This document shows positions 6,527 to 13,084 of a DNA stretch of 13,867 bases, piece after piece. The translations under genes and the position numbers were made by a program. Location of the stretch: NCBI GenBank assembly GCA_964446295.1, contig CAYUNR010000040.1, positions 1-13,867 on the forward strand, given 5' to 3'. The DNA is from CAITNM01 sp964446295. Its GTDB lineage: Bacteria; Pseudomonadota; Alphaproteobacteria; Paracaedibacterales; CAITNM01. Numbering within the stretch: the stretch's first letter is position 1; each line of letters opens with the position of its first letter. A model generated the notes under the pieces. The model did not search any database. It saw only the letters and a program-made list of their open reading frames with translations, and had not been told where the DNA came from.

Positions 6527-7618
6527 ATGAAAAGAATACATAAATTAACAGTAGCACTACTGACGGTAGTGGCTGCATCAACATGGAATACGACGTTTGC
6601 AACATCCATGACTATAGACGTTGAAGGCACCGATAGCGCAAGCCATAGCGGTGCAATCTCTACAGGAACCCTAAACAAAACTAATGCAGGTGCACTTGCC
6701 CTTAGCGGTACTAATGCAATTGGTGCTTTAGGTATTCATGGCGGTAAGGTTTCCGTAAGTTCAGCTAGCAATTTAAATGGAGCATCATCTGCAGTGACCT
6801 TTGCTGCATCTGGCACTGACCCTGTAACAGCTACTGCCAACACTGCAACATTAGAAATTGGGGGTTCTATGAATACTGGTGCGTTTGCTTTTACTAGCGA
6901 TGGTACAGTTCAAGTTGATGGAGCAAATGTAGCAACATTAAATGCTGCCCCCACAGGAACAGGACTAGTGCATAAAACTGGCGCTGGTGTCATGAAAATT
7001 GCATCAGACCTAAGCGCTTCTGCAGCTTTAGCAGGAATTCATGTAGATGCTGGAACGTTGTATGTACAAAGTGGCAAAGCACCTGTTGCACCAATTCAAA
7101 TAGCAAGTGGAGCAGCACTTCAGCTTGCAGGAGTAGATGATTCAGCAGAAAGTCAAATTAGCAGTGCAATTACTGTACAATCAGGTGGGAGTATTGTGGT
7201 GGATGCTGATGTAAGCGTTAGTAACGCGCTTACAAGCTCTGTGACTACCACTTTCAACACGGATACTGGCTATTTTGAAAATGGTGCAGCTGTTATTGCT
7301 TGGCCCTCTAACTTAATCACATTTTTTGCAACTCCGGGTGGGTTTCCATCCTGGTCATACTGGAGCACCAGCGACACGACCAATCAATCAGTGTCTTATG
7401 GCGGTGTTTTGTTAGAACACTTAAACAGTGGTTGGATAGGAAGTTATGCTTATCGGAAGCTAGATTCAGTTCTCACAGCAGCTCATCCAACTACCACTGT
7501 ATCAACTGGTATGGATGCAGCTTTATCTGGAACAGTGCTTATGGAATCAGGTTCTGCAATTGTGCTTGGTGCAGGTTCAAACTGGGCACGTAACATAACT
7601 GTTGGTACAGCTAGTTAA
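6527..7618 (+). CDS. Exported passenger-like protein with autotransporter-associated beta-strand repeats, no barrel
   Basis: The 363-residue protein starts at ATG 6527 with AAGGAA six bases upstream. It has a classical signal peptide (MKRIHKLTVALLTVVAAS.., cleavage near Ala25 in TTFA-TSM). It is rich in Gly, Ala, Ser and Thr, as in beta-helical passengers. Two stretches resemble the passenger-associated transport repeat found in autotransporters: residues 47-79 (GTLNKTNAGALALSG then IHGGKVSV) and 124-163 (LVHKTGAGVMKIAS then VDAGTLYV). Residues 260-320 are different and contain several aromatic residues (FPSWSYWS). The protein stops at NITVGTAS, and a terminator follows, so no C-terminal beta-barrel is encoded. 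It may be a truncated autotransporter, or a passenger secreted or displayed by another route. It stands alone in its transcription unit. Confidence 0.75.
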   Translation: MKRIHKLTVALLTVVAASTWNTTFATSMTIDVEGTDSASHSGAISTGTLNKTNAGALALSGTNAIGALGIHGGKVSVSSASNLNGASSAVTFAASGTDPVTATANTATLEIGGSMNTGAFAFTSDGTVQVDGANVATLNAAPTGTGLVHKTGAGVMKIASDLSASAALAGIHVDAGTLYVQSGKAPVAPIQIASGAALQLAGVDDSAESQISSAITVQSGGSIVVDADVSVSNALTSSVTTTFNTDTGYFENGAAVIAWPSNLITFFATPGGFPSWSYWSTSDTTNQSVSYGGVLLEHLNSGWIGSYAYRKLDSVLTAAHPTTTVSTGMDAALSGTVLMESGSAIVLGAGSNWARNITVGTAS

Positions 7619-7645
7619 ATACGATTAAACACAACTTACTATCTT

Positions 7646-7681
7646 GGGCTTGCGCATACGTTTTGTGCAGGCCCATTTTTT
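7646..7681 (+). terminator. Rho-independent terminator after the passenger-like gene
   Basis: GGGCTTGCGCA (7646-7656) pairs with TGTGCAGGCCC (7664-7674) over 11 bp including two G-T pairs, with a 7-nt loop, followed by A and six T. It lies 27 bp after the stop codon. Confidence 0.88.
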
Positions 7682-7713
7682 AATTTTATATTCTGAATTT
7701 CATTGAAAAAGTG

Positions 7714-7784
7714 TGGATTGCCGCGCTGCGCTCGCAAAGACGAAAGAGGCGTCATCGCGAAGCCTGAAAGGCTGTGGCGATCCA
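7714..7784. repeat. 71-bp palindromic dispersed repeat with terminal inverted repeats
   Basis: The element opens TGGATTGCC and closes GGCGATCCA, a terminal inverted repeat matching at 8 of 9 positions. Inside are a GCGCTGCGCTCGC tract, a central GACG..CGTC pair, and a small hairpin AGCCT-gaa-AGGCT (7761-7773). It is GC-rich against an AT-rich background. The sequence style (TGGATTGCC.. and GTCATCGCGA..) matches the small repetitive units commonly scattered between genes in host-associated alphaproteobacteria, from general knowledge. It separates the passenger terminator from the argR stop and could provide the transcript end of argR, but it has no T-run. An open frame across it (7713-7979, plus) is not a gene. 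Confidence 0.7.
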
Positions 7785-7805
7785 TACTTGTGGATGACGA
7801 ATCAA

Positions 7806-8231
7806 TTAAGGTTTCAGAAACAAATCTTTCAAGTGCTTATAGGCAGCGCTCAATTGTTTACTTTCTACCGCTATGAATATAGTGTCATCGCCAGCAATAG
7901 TTCCGGATATGCCAAAGGATTCATCACCTACAAACTCTTCATCAATTACATACGCCACGCTGTTTGCATGACCTGGTAACGTATTGATAACAATTAAGTT
8001 TGGGGCCAACTGAGTGATTCGGGTAATAGGAGCTGCCGAGCTTTGCTTCACAACCTGGTATACCCCATTAACCTTCGCGATGTTTAATTTTTTCAAACGC
8101 CTTGAAAGCGTGGCCTGGGGCATATCCACCCCTTTGCTTTTTAGAGCTGCTTGTAAATCAGACTGTTCAGCAAACGTTGCTGATTTTATGCATTTTAGAA
8201 GGACTTCGTCTTCAATGGGGTGACGGCTCAT
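7806..8231 (-). CDS. argR: Arginine repressor ArgR
   Basis: ArgR is a hexameric transcription factor that binds ARG-box palindromes when loaded with L-arginine. The 141-residue protein has the winged helix-turn-helix domain at residues 1-70, with the recognition helix QATLSRRLKKL (39-49) and wing strand VNGVYQVV. The C-terminal oligomerisation and arginine-binding domain has PGHANSVAYVID (86-97) and the family signature GTIAGDDTI (110-118), whose Asp115-Asp116 pair contacts arginine in relatives. Length is close to the usual 150. ATG 8231 has only a weak purine-rich Shine-Dalgarno (AAGAA). It is divergent from an amino-acid ABC importer, with ARG-box-like sites in between. No arginine biosynthesis gene is in the window, so its role may be mainly in controlling uptake. 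Confidence 0.93.
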   Translation of the reverse strand: MSRHPIEDEVLLKCIKSATFAEQSDLQAALKSKGVDMPQATLSRRLKKLNIAKVNGVYQVVKQSSAAPITRITQLAPNLIVINTLPGHANSVAYVIDEEFVGDESFGISGTIAGDDTIFIAVESKQLSAAYKHLKDLFLKP

Positions 8232-8254
8232 AATTTCTTATTTAAATCCATTTT

Positions 8255-8272
8255 TATGGAAGTATATTCATT
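8255..8272. promoter_or_regulatory. argR operator: ARG-box-like operator over the argR -10
   Basis: TGGAA-GTAT-ATTCA (8257-8270) fits the ARG-box pattern TGAAT-4 bp-ATTCA with two mismatches, both in the left half. It covers the argR -10 hexamer (8261-8266), which would give autorepression. Confidence 0.6.
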
Positions 8273-8289
8273 TTTGGTTGACAGGGCAA
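8261..8289 (-). promoter_or_regulatory. Sigma-70 promoter of argR
   Basis: On the minus strand TTGCCC (8289-8284) and TATACT (8266-8261) are separated by exactly 17 bp, about 30 bp before ATG 8231. The -35 abuts the -35 of the importer promoter, so the two are back to back. Confidence 0.7.
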
Positions 8290-8306
8290 TTGTTTGGATA
8301 TATATT
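8278..8306 (+). promoter_or_regulatory. Sigma-70 promoter of the amino-acid importer operon
   Basis: TTGACA (8278-8283), a perfect -35, lies 17 bp before TATATT (8301-8306), about 30 bp upstream of ATG 8336. It is the strongest promoter match in the window. Confidence 0.8.
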
Positions 8307-8310
8307 CAAT
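8293..8310. promoter_or_regulatory. ARG-box operator over the importer -10
   Basis: TGGAT-ATAT-ATTCA (8295-8308) matches the ARG-box pattern TGAAT-4 A/T-ATTCA at all but one base, with A/T flanks. It covers the importer -10. Two bases further on, TGAAT (8315-8319) may begin a second, degenerate box, which is how ARG boxes are usually paired. Confidence 0.7.
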
Positions 8311-8335
8311 AAAGTGAATATAATATGAATATGAT

Positions 8336-9703
8336 ATGTGGAAGATATTTTTGTGGGCGCTTCTGATTGTGCATCAGCTTAATGCTGTCCCCGGTAAAAT
8401 TACGGCTGGACTATCTGCTGACTACCCTCCGTTTGAATTCAAACAGGGCGAAGAAATTGTAGGGTTTGATGCAGACCTTGCAAAAGCAATTGGCAAAGAG
8501 CTGGGTCTAGATGTTGAAATAAAAGACATGTCATTTGCAATGCTTTTTGGCGCACTTAATGCGGGAGAAATTGATGCAATCATTTCCTCAGTCACTATAA
8601 ATGAAGAAAAAAGTAAAAATTATGATTTTTCTGCGCCCTACTATTTCGATACTTTTGCTATTTTGCACACAACAGAGAAACCAGTTAGCAAGGAAACCCT
8701 GAGCGGCAAATCAATTGCTTGTCAAATGGGAACGTCTGGCATGCAAACATGGCTAAAATCCCAAACATCTGATGTTAAAATTGTGCTTATGGATACCATG
8801 CCTCAAATGGCAGAGGCCTTAAAAGCAAAGCATATTGATGGCGCTTTGATGGACGCCACCCAGGCAAAGGAATTTGTTAAAAATTCCAAGAATCTTTCTT
8901 ATACGATTGTTGGCAATGTCAGCAGTGGCACGGGTGTAGTAATGAAAAAAGGCTCACCTTTTAAGATTCAAATTAATACTGCAATAGAAGCGCTGAAGCA
9001 AAAAGGTGTTTTAAAAAATTTAGAAAGCAAATGGGTTGAGGGCAAGCACACAAAACCAACGCACTCTGTTTTTAATGATTTTTTGTTTATAGCTAAAGGG
9101 TTGCCCACCACCCTAACCTATAGTTTTTTGGCCATTTTCCTAGGCGGCGTATTGGGCGTTTTATTTGCTATATCAAGGCACTTGAACCGTGGTGCAGTTA
9201 ACTGGGCAATTATTTCCCTTATTTCAGTAATTCGTGGCACGCCTGTTTTGCTACAGCTTAGCTTTGTGTATTTTTCAGCACCCACCTTAATAGGAGTGAA
9301 GCTAAGTGTACTAACTGCCGGAGTACTTACCCTGGGCATAAATTCAGCCGCCTACATTGCTGAAATATTGCGGTCTGGCTTGCAAAGTTTACCTAAGGGG
9401 CAATTTGACGCAGCTCAGGCTTTGGAAATATCAAAGTGGTATACATGGAAAGATATTATTTTGCCGCAGGTTTTGCGCAATGTGTTTCCGTCATTGATTA
9501 ATGAAATTGTTACTTTAACCAAGGAAACCGCTTTAGTTTCAGTTTTAGGTGAAATGGATATTATGCGGCGCGCCCAGACGTTGGCGGCTGAAACATACAA
9601 TTATTTTGAACCAATGTGTTTAGCAGGGGTGATTTATTACCTACTTATTAAAACAATTGAATTTATAGGAAAGACTTTAGAAAAAAGGTGGCACGATGCT
9701 TAA
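8336..9703 (+). CDS. Amino-acid ABC transporter: fused substrate-binding protein and permease
   Basis: This 455-residue protein joins two parts that are usually separate in Gram-negative bacteria. Residues 1-17 are a signal or anchor sequence (MWKIFLWALLIVHQLNA). Residues 21-236 are a family 3 solute-binding domain, with SADYPPFEF, VGFDADLAKAIG, DAIISSVTIN and FSAPYYFDT motifs typical of polar amino-acid binders. Residues 246-450 are a HisM/GlnP-type permease beginning GLPTTLTYSFLAI, with SVIRGTPVLLQL and the cytoplasmic EAA loop FDAAQALE..ILPQVL. The family's conserved glycine in that loop is replaced by Glu364. The ATPase gene overlaps its end by 8 bp. Divergence from argR and the ARG boxes suggest arginine, or arginine and related basic amino acids, as substrate. 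No strong Shine-Dalgarno precedes ATG 8336; the leader is short. Confidence 0.93.
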   Translation: MWKIFLWALLIVHQLNAVPGKITAGLSADYPPFEFKQGEEIVGFDADLAKAIGKELGLDVEIKDMSFAMLFGALNAGEIDAIISSVTINEEKSKNYDFSAPYYFDTFAILHTTEKPVSKETLSGKSIACQMGTSGMQTWLKSQTSDVKIVLMDTMPQMAEALKAKHIDGALMDATQAKEFVKNSKNLSYTIVGNVSSGTGVVMKKGSPFKIQINTAIEALKQKGVLKNLESKWVEGKHTKPTHSVFNDFLFIAKGLPTTLTYSFLAIFLGGVLGVLFAISRHLNRGAVNWAIISLISVIRGTPVLLQLSFVYFSAPTLIGVKLSVLTAGVLTLGINSAAYIAEILRSGLQSLPKGQFDAAQALEISKWYTWKDIILPQVLRNVFPSLINEIVTLTKETALVSVLGEMDIMRRAQTLAAETYNYFEPMCLAGVIYYLLIKTIEFIGKTLEKRWHDA

Positions 9704-10358
9704 CGTTACACAGGCCACAAAAGCGTATGGGAATCATACAATTTTTAATCAGGTTAGTTTTTCCTTAAACCCTGGGCAAATTGTTGCACTAGCTGGCCCT
9801 TCTGGAAGTGGAAAATCAACGCTCTTAAGGTGCATTCAAAACCTTGAAAAGTTAGATAAGGGCACGATTGCCCATAAGGGCACCACAGGGTTTGTTTTTC
9901 AAGACTTTCAGTTGTTCCCGCATTTAACCGTTCTTGAGAACGTGGCTTATGCACTAAGGGTTACAAAAAAACAAACGGCAAATAATGCTTTAGAAAAAGC
10001 GAAAGCTACCCTTAAGTTGCTGGGGTTAAAAACTGCTTACTATAAAATGCCCCATCAACTTTCAGGTGGGCAAAGACAACGTGCGGCCATTGCCAGAGCC
10101 CTTGTACTTGAGCCTAATTTGCTATTGTGTGATGAACCAACATCAGGGCTTGATGGGCTTAGCGGCAAGAATGTTGCCGAGCTGTTTTTGACGCTTAAAA
10201 ATCAAGGGGTGACCATGCTTATTGCCAGCCATGACCTAGACTTTGTAAGTGCAGTCGCCGATAGAATTATTGTGTTAAATGATGCAGCAGTGATTAAGGA
10301 CTTTATGATTGATTCAAAAATCCAAGGGCAATTAAGCTGGGGGACATTGCTACATTAA
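9696..10358 (+). CDS. Amino-acid ABC transporter ATP-binding protein
   Basis: This is the cytoplasmic motor of the importer encoded just upstream. The 220 residues contain Walker A GPSGSGKST (34-42), the Q-loop in VFQDFQLFP (Gln69), the ABC signature LSGGQ (122-126), Walker B LLLCDEP (142-148) and the H-loop in IASHD (His179), so it should be active. It is slightly shorter than the roughly 240 residues usual for GlnQ/HisP relatives; the stretch between Walker A and the Q-loop is compact. ATG 9696 lies inside the end of the permease frame (8-bp overlap) with AGGTGG just upstream, which indicates translational coupling. No separate terminator is seen after the stop. Confidence 0.95.
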   Translation: MLNVTQATKAYGNHTIFNQVSFSLNPGQIVALAGPSGSGKSTLLRCIQNLEKLDKGTIAHKGTTGFVFQDFQLFPHLTVLENVAYALRVTKKQTANNALEKAKATLKLLGLKTAYYKMPHQLSGGQRQRAAIARALVLEPNLLLCDEPTSGLDGLSGKNVAELFLTLKNQGVTMLIASHDLDFVSAVADRIIVLNDAAVIKDFMIDSKIQGQLSWGTLLH

Positions 10359-10427
10359 AACTGTTAAACTTTATTGCAAATTTTAAAGAAAAGTTCTATA
10401 GCTCACAATATCAATCAAGTCGATTAA

Positions 10428-10446
10428 GTCTAAAAATTCTTTAGAC
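10428..10446. promoter_or_regulatory. Perfect inverted repeat upstream of the 12-TM protein gene
   Basis: GTCTAAA (10428-10434) and TTTAGAC (10440-10446) flank an AATTC loop, giving a perfect 7-bp symmetry whose right end lies 19 bp before ATG 10466. There is no T-run, so an operator or a leader hairpin is likelier than a terminator. Confidence 0.4.
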
Positions 10447-10465
10447 AGACATAGGGCAAATATAA

Positions 10466-11725
10466 ATGACCTTCTTTGATACTTTTAACCGCACTAAATT
10501 AATCAGCAAAAATACAAATAAAACAATGCCATCAGCAATTAGCGTTGGCTTTTTATTTTTAGGAGTAATGCTTCTTGCATGTAACATTTTTTGTTCACAT
10601 CTTTTGCATTATCTTTCTTTATCTGGAGCAGACTACAACACACCACCCCTTCTGAAAGATCTATTCCAGCGGGTATTGACTAACATTCCGCTCAGACTAC
10701 TAGGCTGTCTGGCTATATACGTATTTGCTATAAACTCTAAATTTTTCATTATGATGATAAGCTTTTATGCAAGCATCTTGGTTTTAGCTTGCTTTCTTTT
10801 ATTCATAACTGACTACACAATACTTAACGAATATCTTCATAAAAGCATACTGATTGCACCTTTCATACATATTATCCTTATGCCGGCAGCAATCGTTTTA
10901 GCAGCACAATTTTGCTTTAGAAGCGTCCTTTCTAAGTATCATAACACTGTCAGTGTTTGCATACCTTTAGCTGTGGCGTTTGGCGGAATATTAGCTTATT
11001 CCATTAAAAATACTGCCATACATATGCATACGAGCATCTGGGCTTACGCATTAATTTTCACTGCCACATGCAGTTTGTGTTGTTTTCTAGTGGCTAAATT
11101 TTACCGTTTTGAAACTGGGTTACAGGCCCCAGAAAAAAGTATGCATGAAGGAAAAATTCAAATTTCATTATATATTTTGCTATTTTTAGCGGGAGCCCTG
11201 TTAGGCGTGGTTTTTGGTTTTCCTATGCTTTTTTCAAAACCTTATTTCACTGAAGTACTTATCCTGAGCTTTGGTAGAGACATGTCTCCCTTATATTTTC
11301 ACTGGTTTTCATTATCTTTGTTCTTGTTACCTGCTCATTATATTTTAAAAAAAATTGGCTTTTTAAAAACTATGCATGTTTCAATTTTAGGCGCTGTCTT
11401 TTTAGTTGCTGTTTTATGGCAGAATATAGAAATAACACTTCCTATTTATAGTGCACTTCGTTTAATTTTTGCTTGCTCTAGCGCACTAATCCTAGCGCCA
11501 TTATTTTTGATAGTGCACAAAGCAGCACAAAAAACTAATTCAATTTATTCGCCTGTTTTGTGGACATCATGGGGATACATAGCAATAATTGCACTTAGAG
11601 CTTTGATTGGTCAATCACACCCGCTATTACCCCCATTATTAGTAAGTAATTTGATGCTATTGGCAGTGCTTTTACTATATCTATTCACGATACGGATGAC
11701 TAAAGTAGAACATGGCAATTGCTAA
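10466..11725 (+). CDS. 12-TM membrane protein, MFS-like transporter candidate
   Basis: The 419-residue protein is strongly hydrophobic, with about twelve predicted membrane spans (first near 24-47, last near 388-410). A longer hydrophilic loop (about 213-230, YRFETGLQAPEKSMHEGK) divides it into two halves of six, as in major facilitator transporters. I do not see a clean MFS loop 2-3 signature, so the family is uncertain and the substrate unknown. ATG 10466 has only a distant AGGG as a Shine-Dalgarno. Its last 45 bp overlap the 3' end of the opposite-strand gene. It lies 107 bp after the importer operon, with no obvious terminator between, so readthrough is possible. Confidence 0.65.
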   Translation: MTFFDTFNRTKLISKNTNKTMPSAISVGFLFLGVMLLACNIFCSHLLHYLSLSGADYNTPPLLKDLFQRVLTNIPLRLLGCLAIYVFAINSKFFIMMISFYASILVLACFLLFITDYTILNEYLHKSILIAPFIHIILMPAAIVLAAQFCFRSVLSKYHNTVSVCIPLAVAFGGILAYSIKNTAIHMHTSIWAYALIFTATCSLCCFLVAKFYRFETGLQAPEKSMHEGKIQISLYILLFLAGALLGVVFGFPMLFSKPYFTEVLILSFGRDMSPLYFHWFSLSLFLLPAHYILKKIGFLKTMHVSILGAVFLVAVLWQNIEITLPIYSALRLIFACSSALILAPLFLIVHKAAQKTNSIYSPVLWTSWGYIAIIALRALIGQSHPLLPPLLVSNLMLLAVLLLYLFTIRMTKVEHGNC

Positions 11726-12928
11726 ATACGCGTATCTGGCCTCAGCTGCCCCTGCAATAAAGAACAAAGACAAAACCAGCGCAACACCCATAATGTTTTG
11801 GAAAAACAAACTAACGTATTTAGGGTGTTCATTAAAGTGCCTGAAGCCTTTATATACATATATAAGCTGTATGAAGAAATACATCAGATACGCCATGAAC
11901 CAAGAAGAGACCGTGAATATTCCCGACTTTTCCACCAAATTTAATACAGTGATGATGTTTGAAGTGGTTTCCCCCTTAATGCTAGAAGGGGGTTTTAATA
12001 ATGATACTGTTAGTTGCTGATAAAAAATCCCCCAGCGATGCTTGATGTAAGCAACAGGGTAGGCAATTATTGCCGACATCCAAGCTTTGTGAAGTATGTT
12101 TTCTTGATCAGGTGAAGCAGCAGTCGTAAGAGGGCTATCATTTGCAAAAGTTAAATCATCCACACGATTAGGGTTGTAGAGCTGTTTTACTTTTTCAAAA
12201 TCATACAGCTTGTTTTGCTTAATATAGTCAGGGAATACAGGGTCATTAAGGTTAATTGAAATTCCAGCTAGGTCATATAGCTTAGTATGGATGCCTCGGT
12301 TTGATGGCGTAGACATGGTTTTGTTAAAAGCTGTTACGCTTGCTATGAAAACGCAGCACAAAAGCAAACCAATGCCTATCCATTTTTTTGAACAATCAGG
12401 CCAATAGAATTTTGCAAACCACAAACAAAGCCAAGGCAAAGCTATTGCGGCTTGATAAGTAGCGCACGTGCCGTAAAACGCAATGGCAAGCCATGCCAGC
12501 AAGGAAAACAAACCAGGTCGAAGATTCTTCATGCTATAAAAATGCAGCCATGCAGCACAAAAAAGGTACGCATTTACAAATGATATATCTTTAATAACAA
12601 GTAATTGGTAAGCAAAAACTGGGGGCAATATGGCTATGAGATACACCCAATTTGCTTTTTGAGGTTGGGCACAAGCGAACAATGATACCGCCCCCCAATA
12701 TAAAGACAAATGAAATAAAAACATTGGACCAGAGCCACTGTATATTTTATCAAACAGCCCCCAAAGCACTCCCATTACGGGTGGATGCCAGTCTGAAGAT
12801 ATTCCGGCAATACCCTGCTGCATTTGCACCATGCTGTCAGGGCGCATTAATCCCGGCCAAAACAAAAGCACACAAATGCAAAAAGCAAAAAAAGGAAATA
12901 GTCGTTTTATTAAAGGCGATAGCTGCAC
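11681..12928 (-). CDS. Multi-spanning membrane protein, GT-C-like glycosyltransferase candidate
   Basis: The 415-residue protein has about ten membrane spans. The first loop contains PGLMRPDSMVQM (Asp31-Ser32) and SDWHPP (45-50), and a later loop has VIKDISF (Lys113-Asp114). These positions and motifs resemble polytopic GT-C-fold lipid-linked sugar transferases, where an acidic residue in the first periplasmic loop is catalytic. A hydrophilic segment (about 203-285) containing YDLAGISINLNDPVFP is probably periplasmic. If the family call is right it would move a sugar from a polyprenyl carrier onto a cell-surface acceptor; the acceptor is unknown. The start is GTG 12928 with no clear Shine-Dalgarno; it is preferred because the first span begins within ten residues. 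Confidence in a real gene is high, in the enzymatic class modest. Confidence 0.65.
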   Translation of the reverse strand: MQLSPLIKRLFPFFAFCICVLLFWPGLMRPDSMVQMQQGIAGISSDWHPPVMGVLWGLFDKIYSGSGPMFLFHLSLYWGAVSLFACAQPQKANWVYLIAILPPVFAYQLLVIKDISFVNAYLFCAAWLHFYSMKNLRPGLFSLLAWLAIAFYGTCATYQAAIALPWLCLWFAKFYWPDCSKKWIGIGLLLCCVFIASVTAFNKTMSTPSNRGIHTKLYDLAGISINLNDPVFPDYIKQNKLYDFEKVKQLYNPNRVDDLTFANDSPLTTAASPDQENILHKAWMSAIIAYPVAYIKHRWGIFYQQLTVSLLKPPSSIKGETTSNIITVLNLVEKSGIFTVSSWFMAYLMYFFIQLIYVYKGFRHFNEHPKYVSLFFQNIMGVALVLSLFFIAGAAEARYAYLAIAMFYFSHPYRE

Positions 12929-12939
12929 TGTAATGCACT

Positions 12940-12954
12940 TATGAATTTTTCATA
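12940..12954. promoter_or_regulatory. Small inverted repeat between the GT-C-like gene and the flagellin gene
   Basis: TATGAA-TTT-TTCATA is a perfect 6-bp symmetry 11 bp upstream of the GTG start at 12928, in the divergent spacer. It may be an operator or chance in AT-rich DNA. Confidence 0.25.
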
Positions 12955-13019
12955 TTGTAGGTTATGTAAAAGCATACAGAAAGTCAAAAATCATCCCGTG
13001 AGCAAGAATCACTATGCAT

Positions 13020-13035
13020 TGGCACAGATGTTGCA
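13020..13035 (+). promoter_or_regulatory. Sigma-54 (-24/-12) promoter of the flagellin gene
   Basis: TGGCACAGATGTTGCA matches the sigma-54 pattern TGGCAC-N5-TTGCA, with the invariant GG and GC ten bases apart. Transcription would start near 13046, leaving a leader of about 39 nt before ATG 13085. Flagellin and other late flagellar genes use sigma-54 in several proteobacteria, so position and function agree. An activator of the FlbD/FleQ type would be needed; none is in the window. Confidence 0.8.
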
Positions 13036-13084
13036 CAACTCAAAGCAAGATATTTCAAATAAATTAATAGGAATTGAGGGCAAC

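Noticed and set aside
7713..7979. Open frame of 88 codons on the plus strand
   Set aside because: It starts inside the palindromic repeat at 7714 and continues antisense through argR; it has no Shine-Dalgarno and no recognisable domain.
12955..13005. Sigma-70 promoter for the GT-C-like gene (TTGACT, 17 bp, TAACCT on the minus strand)
   Set aside because: The -10 matches at only about three positions, so it is too weak to annotate.
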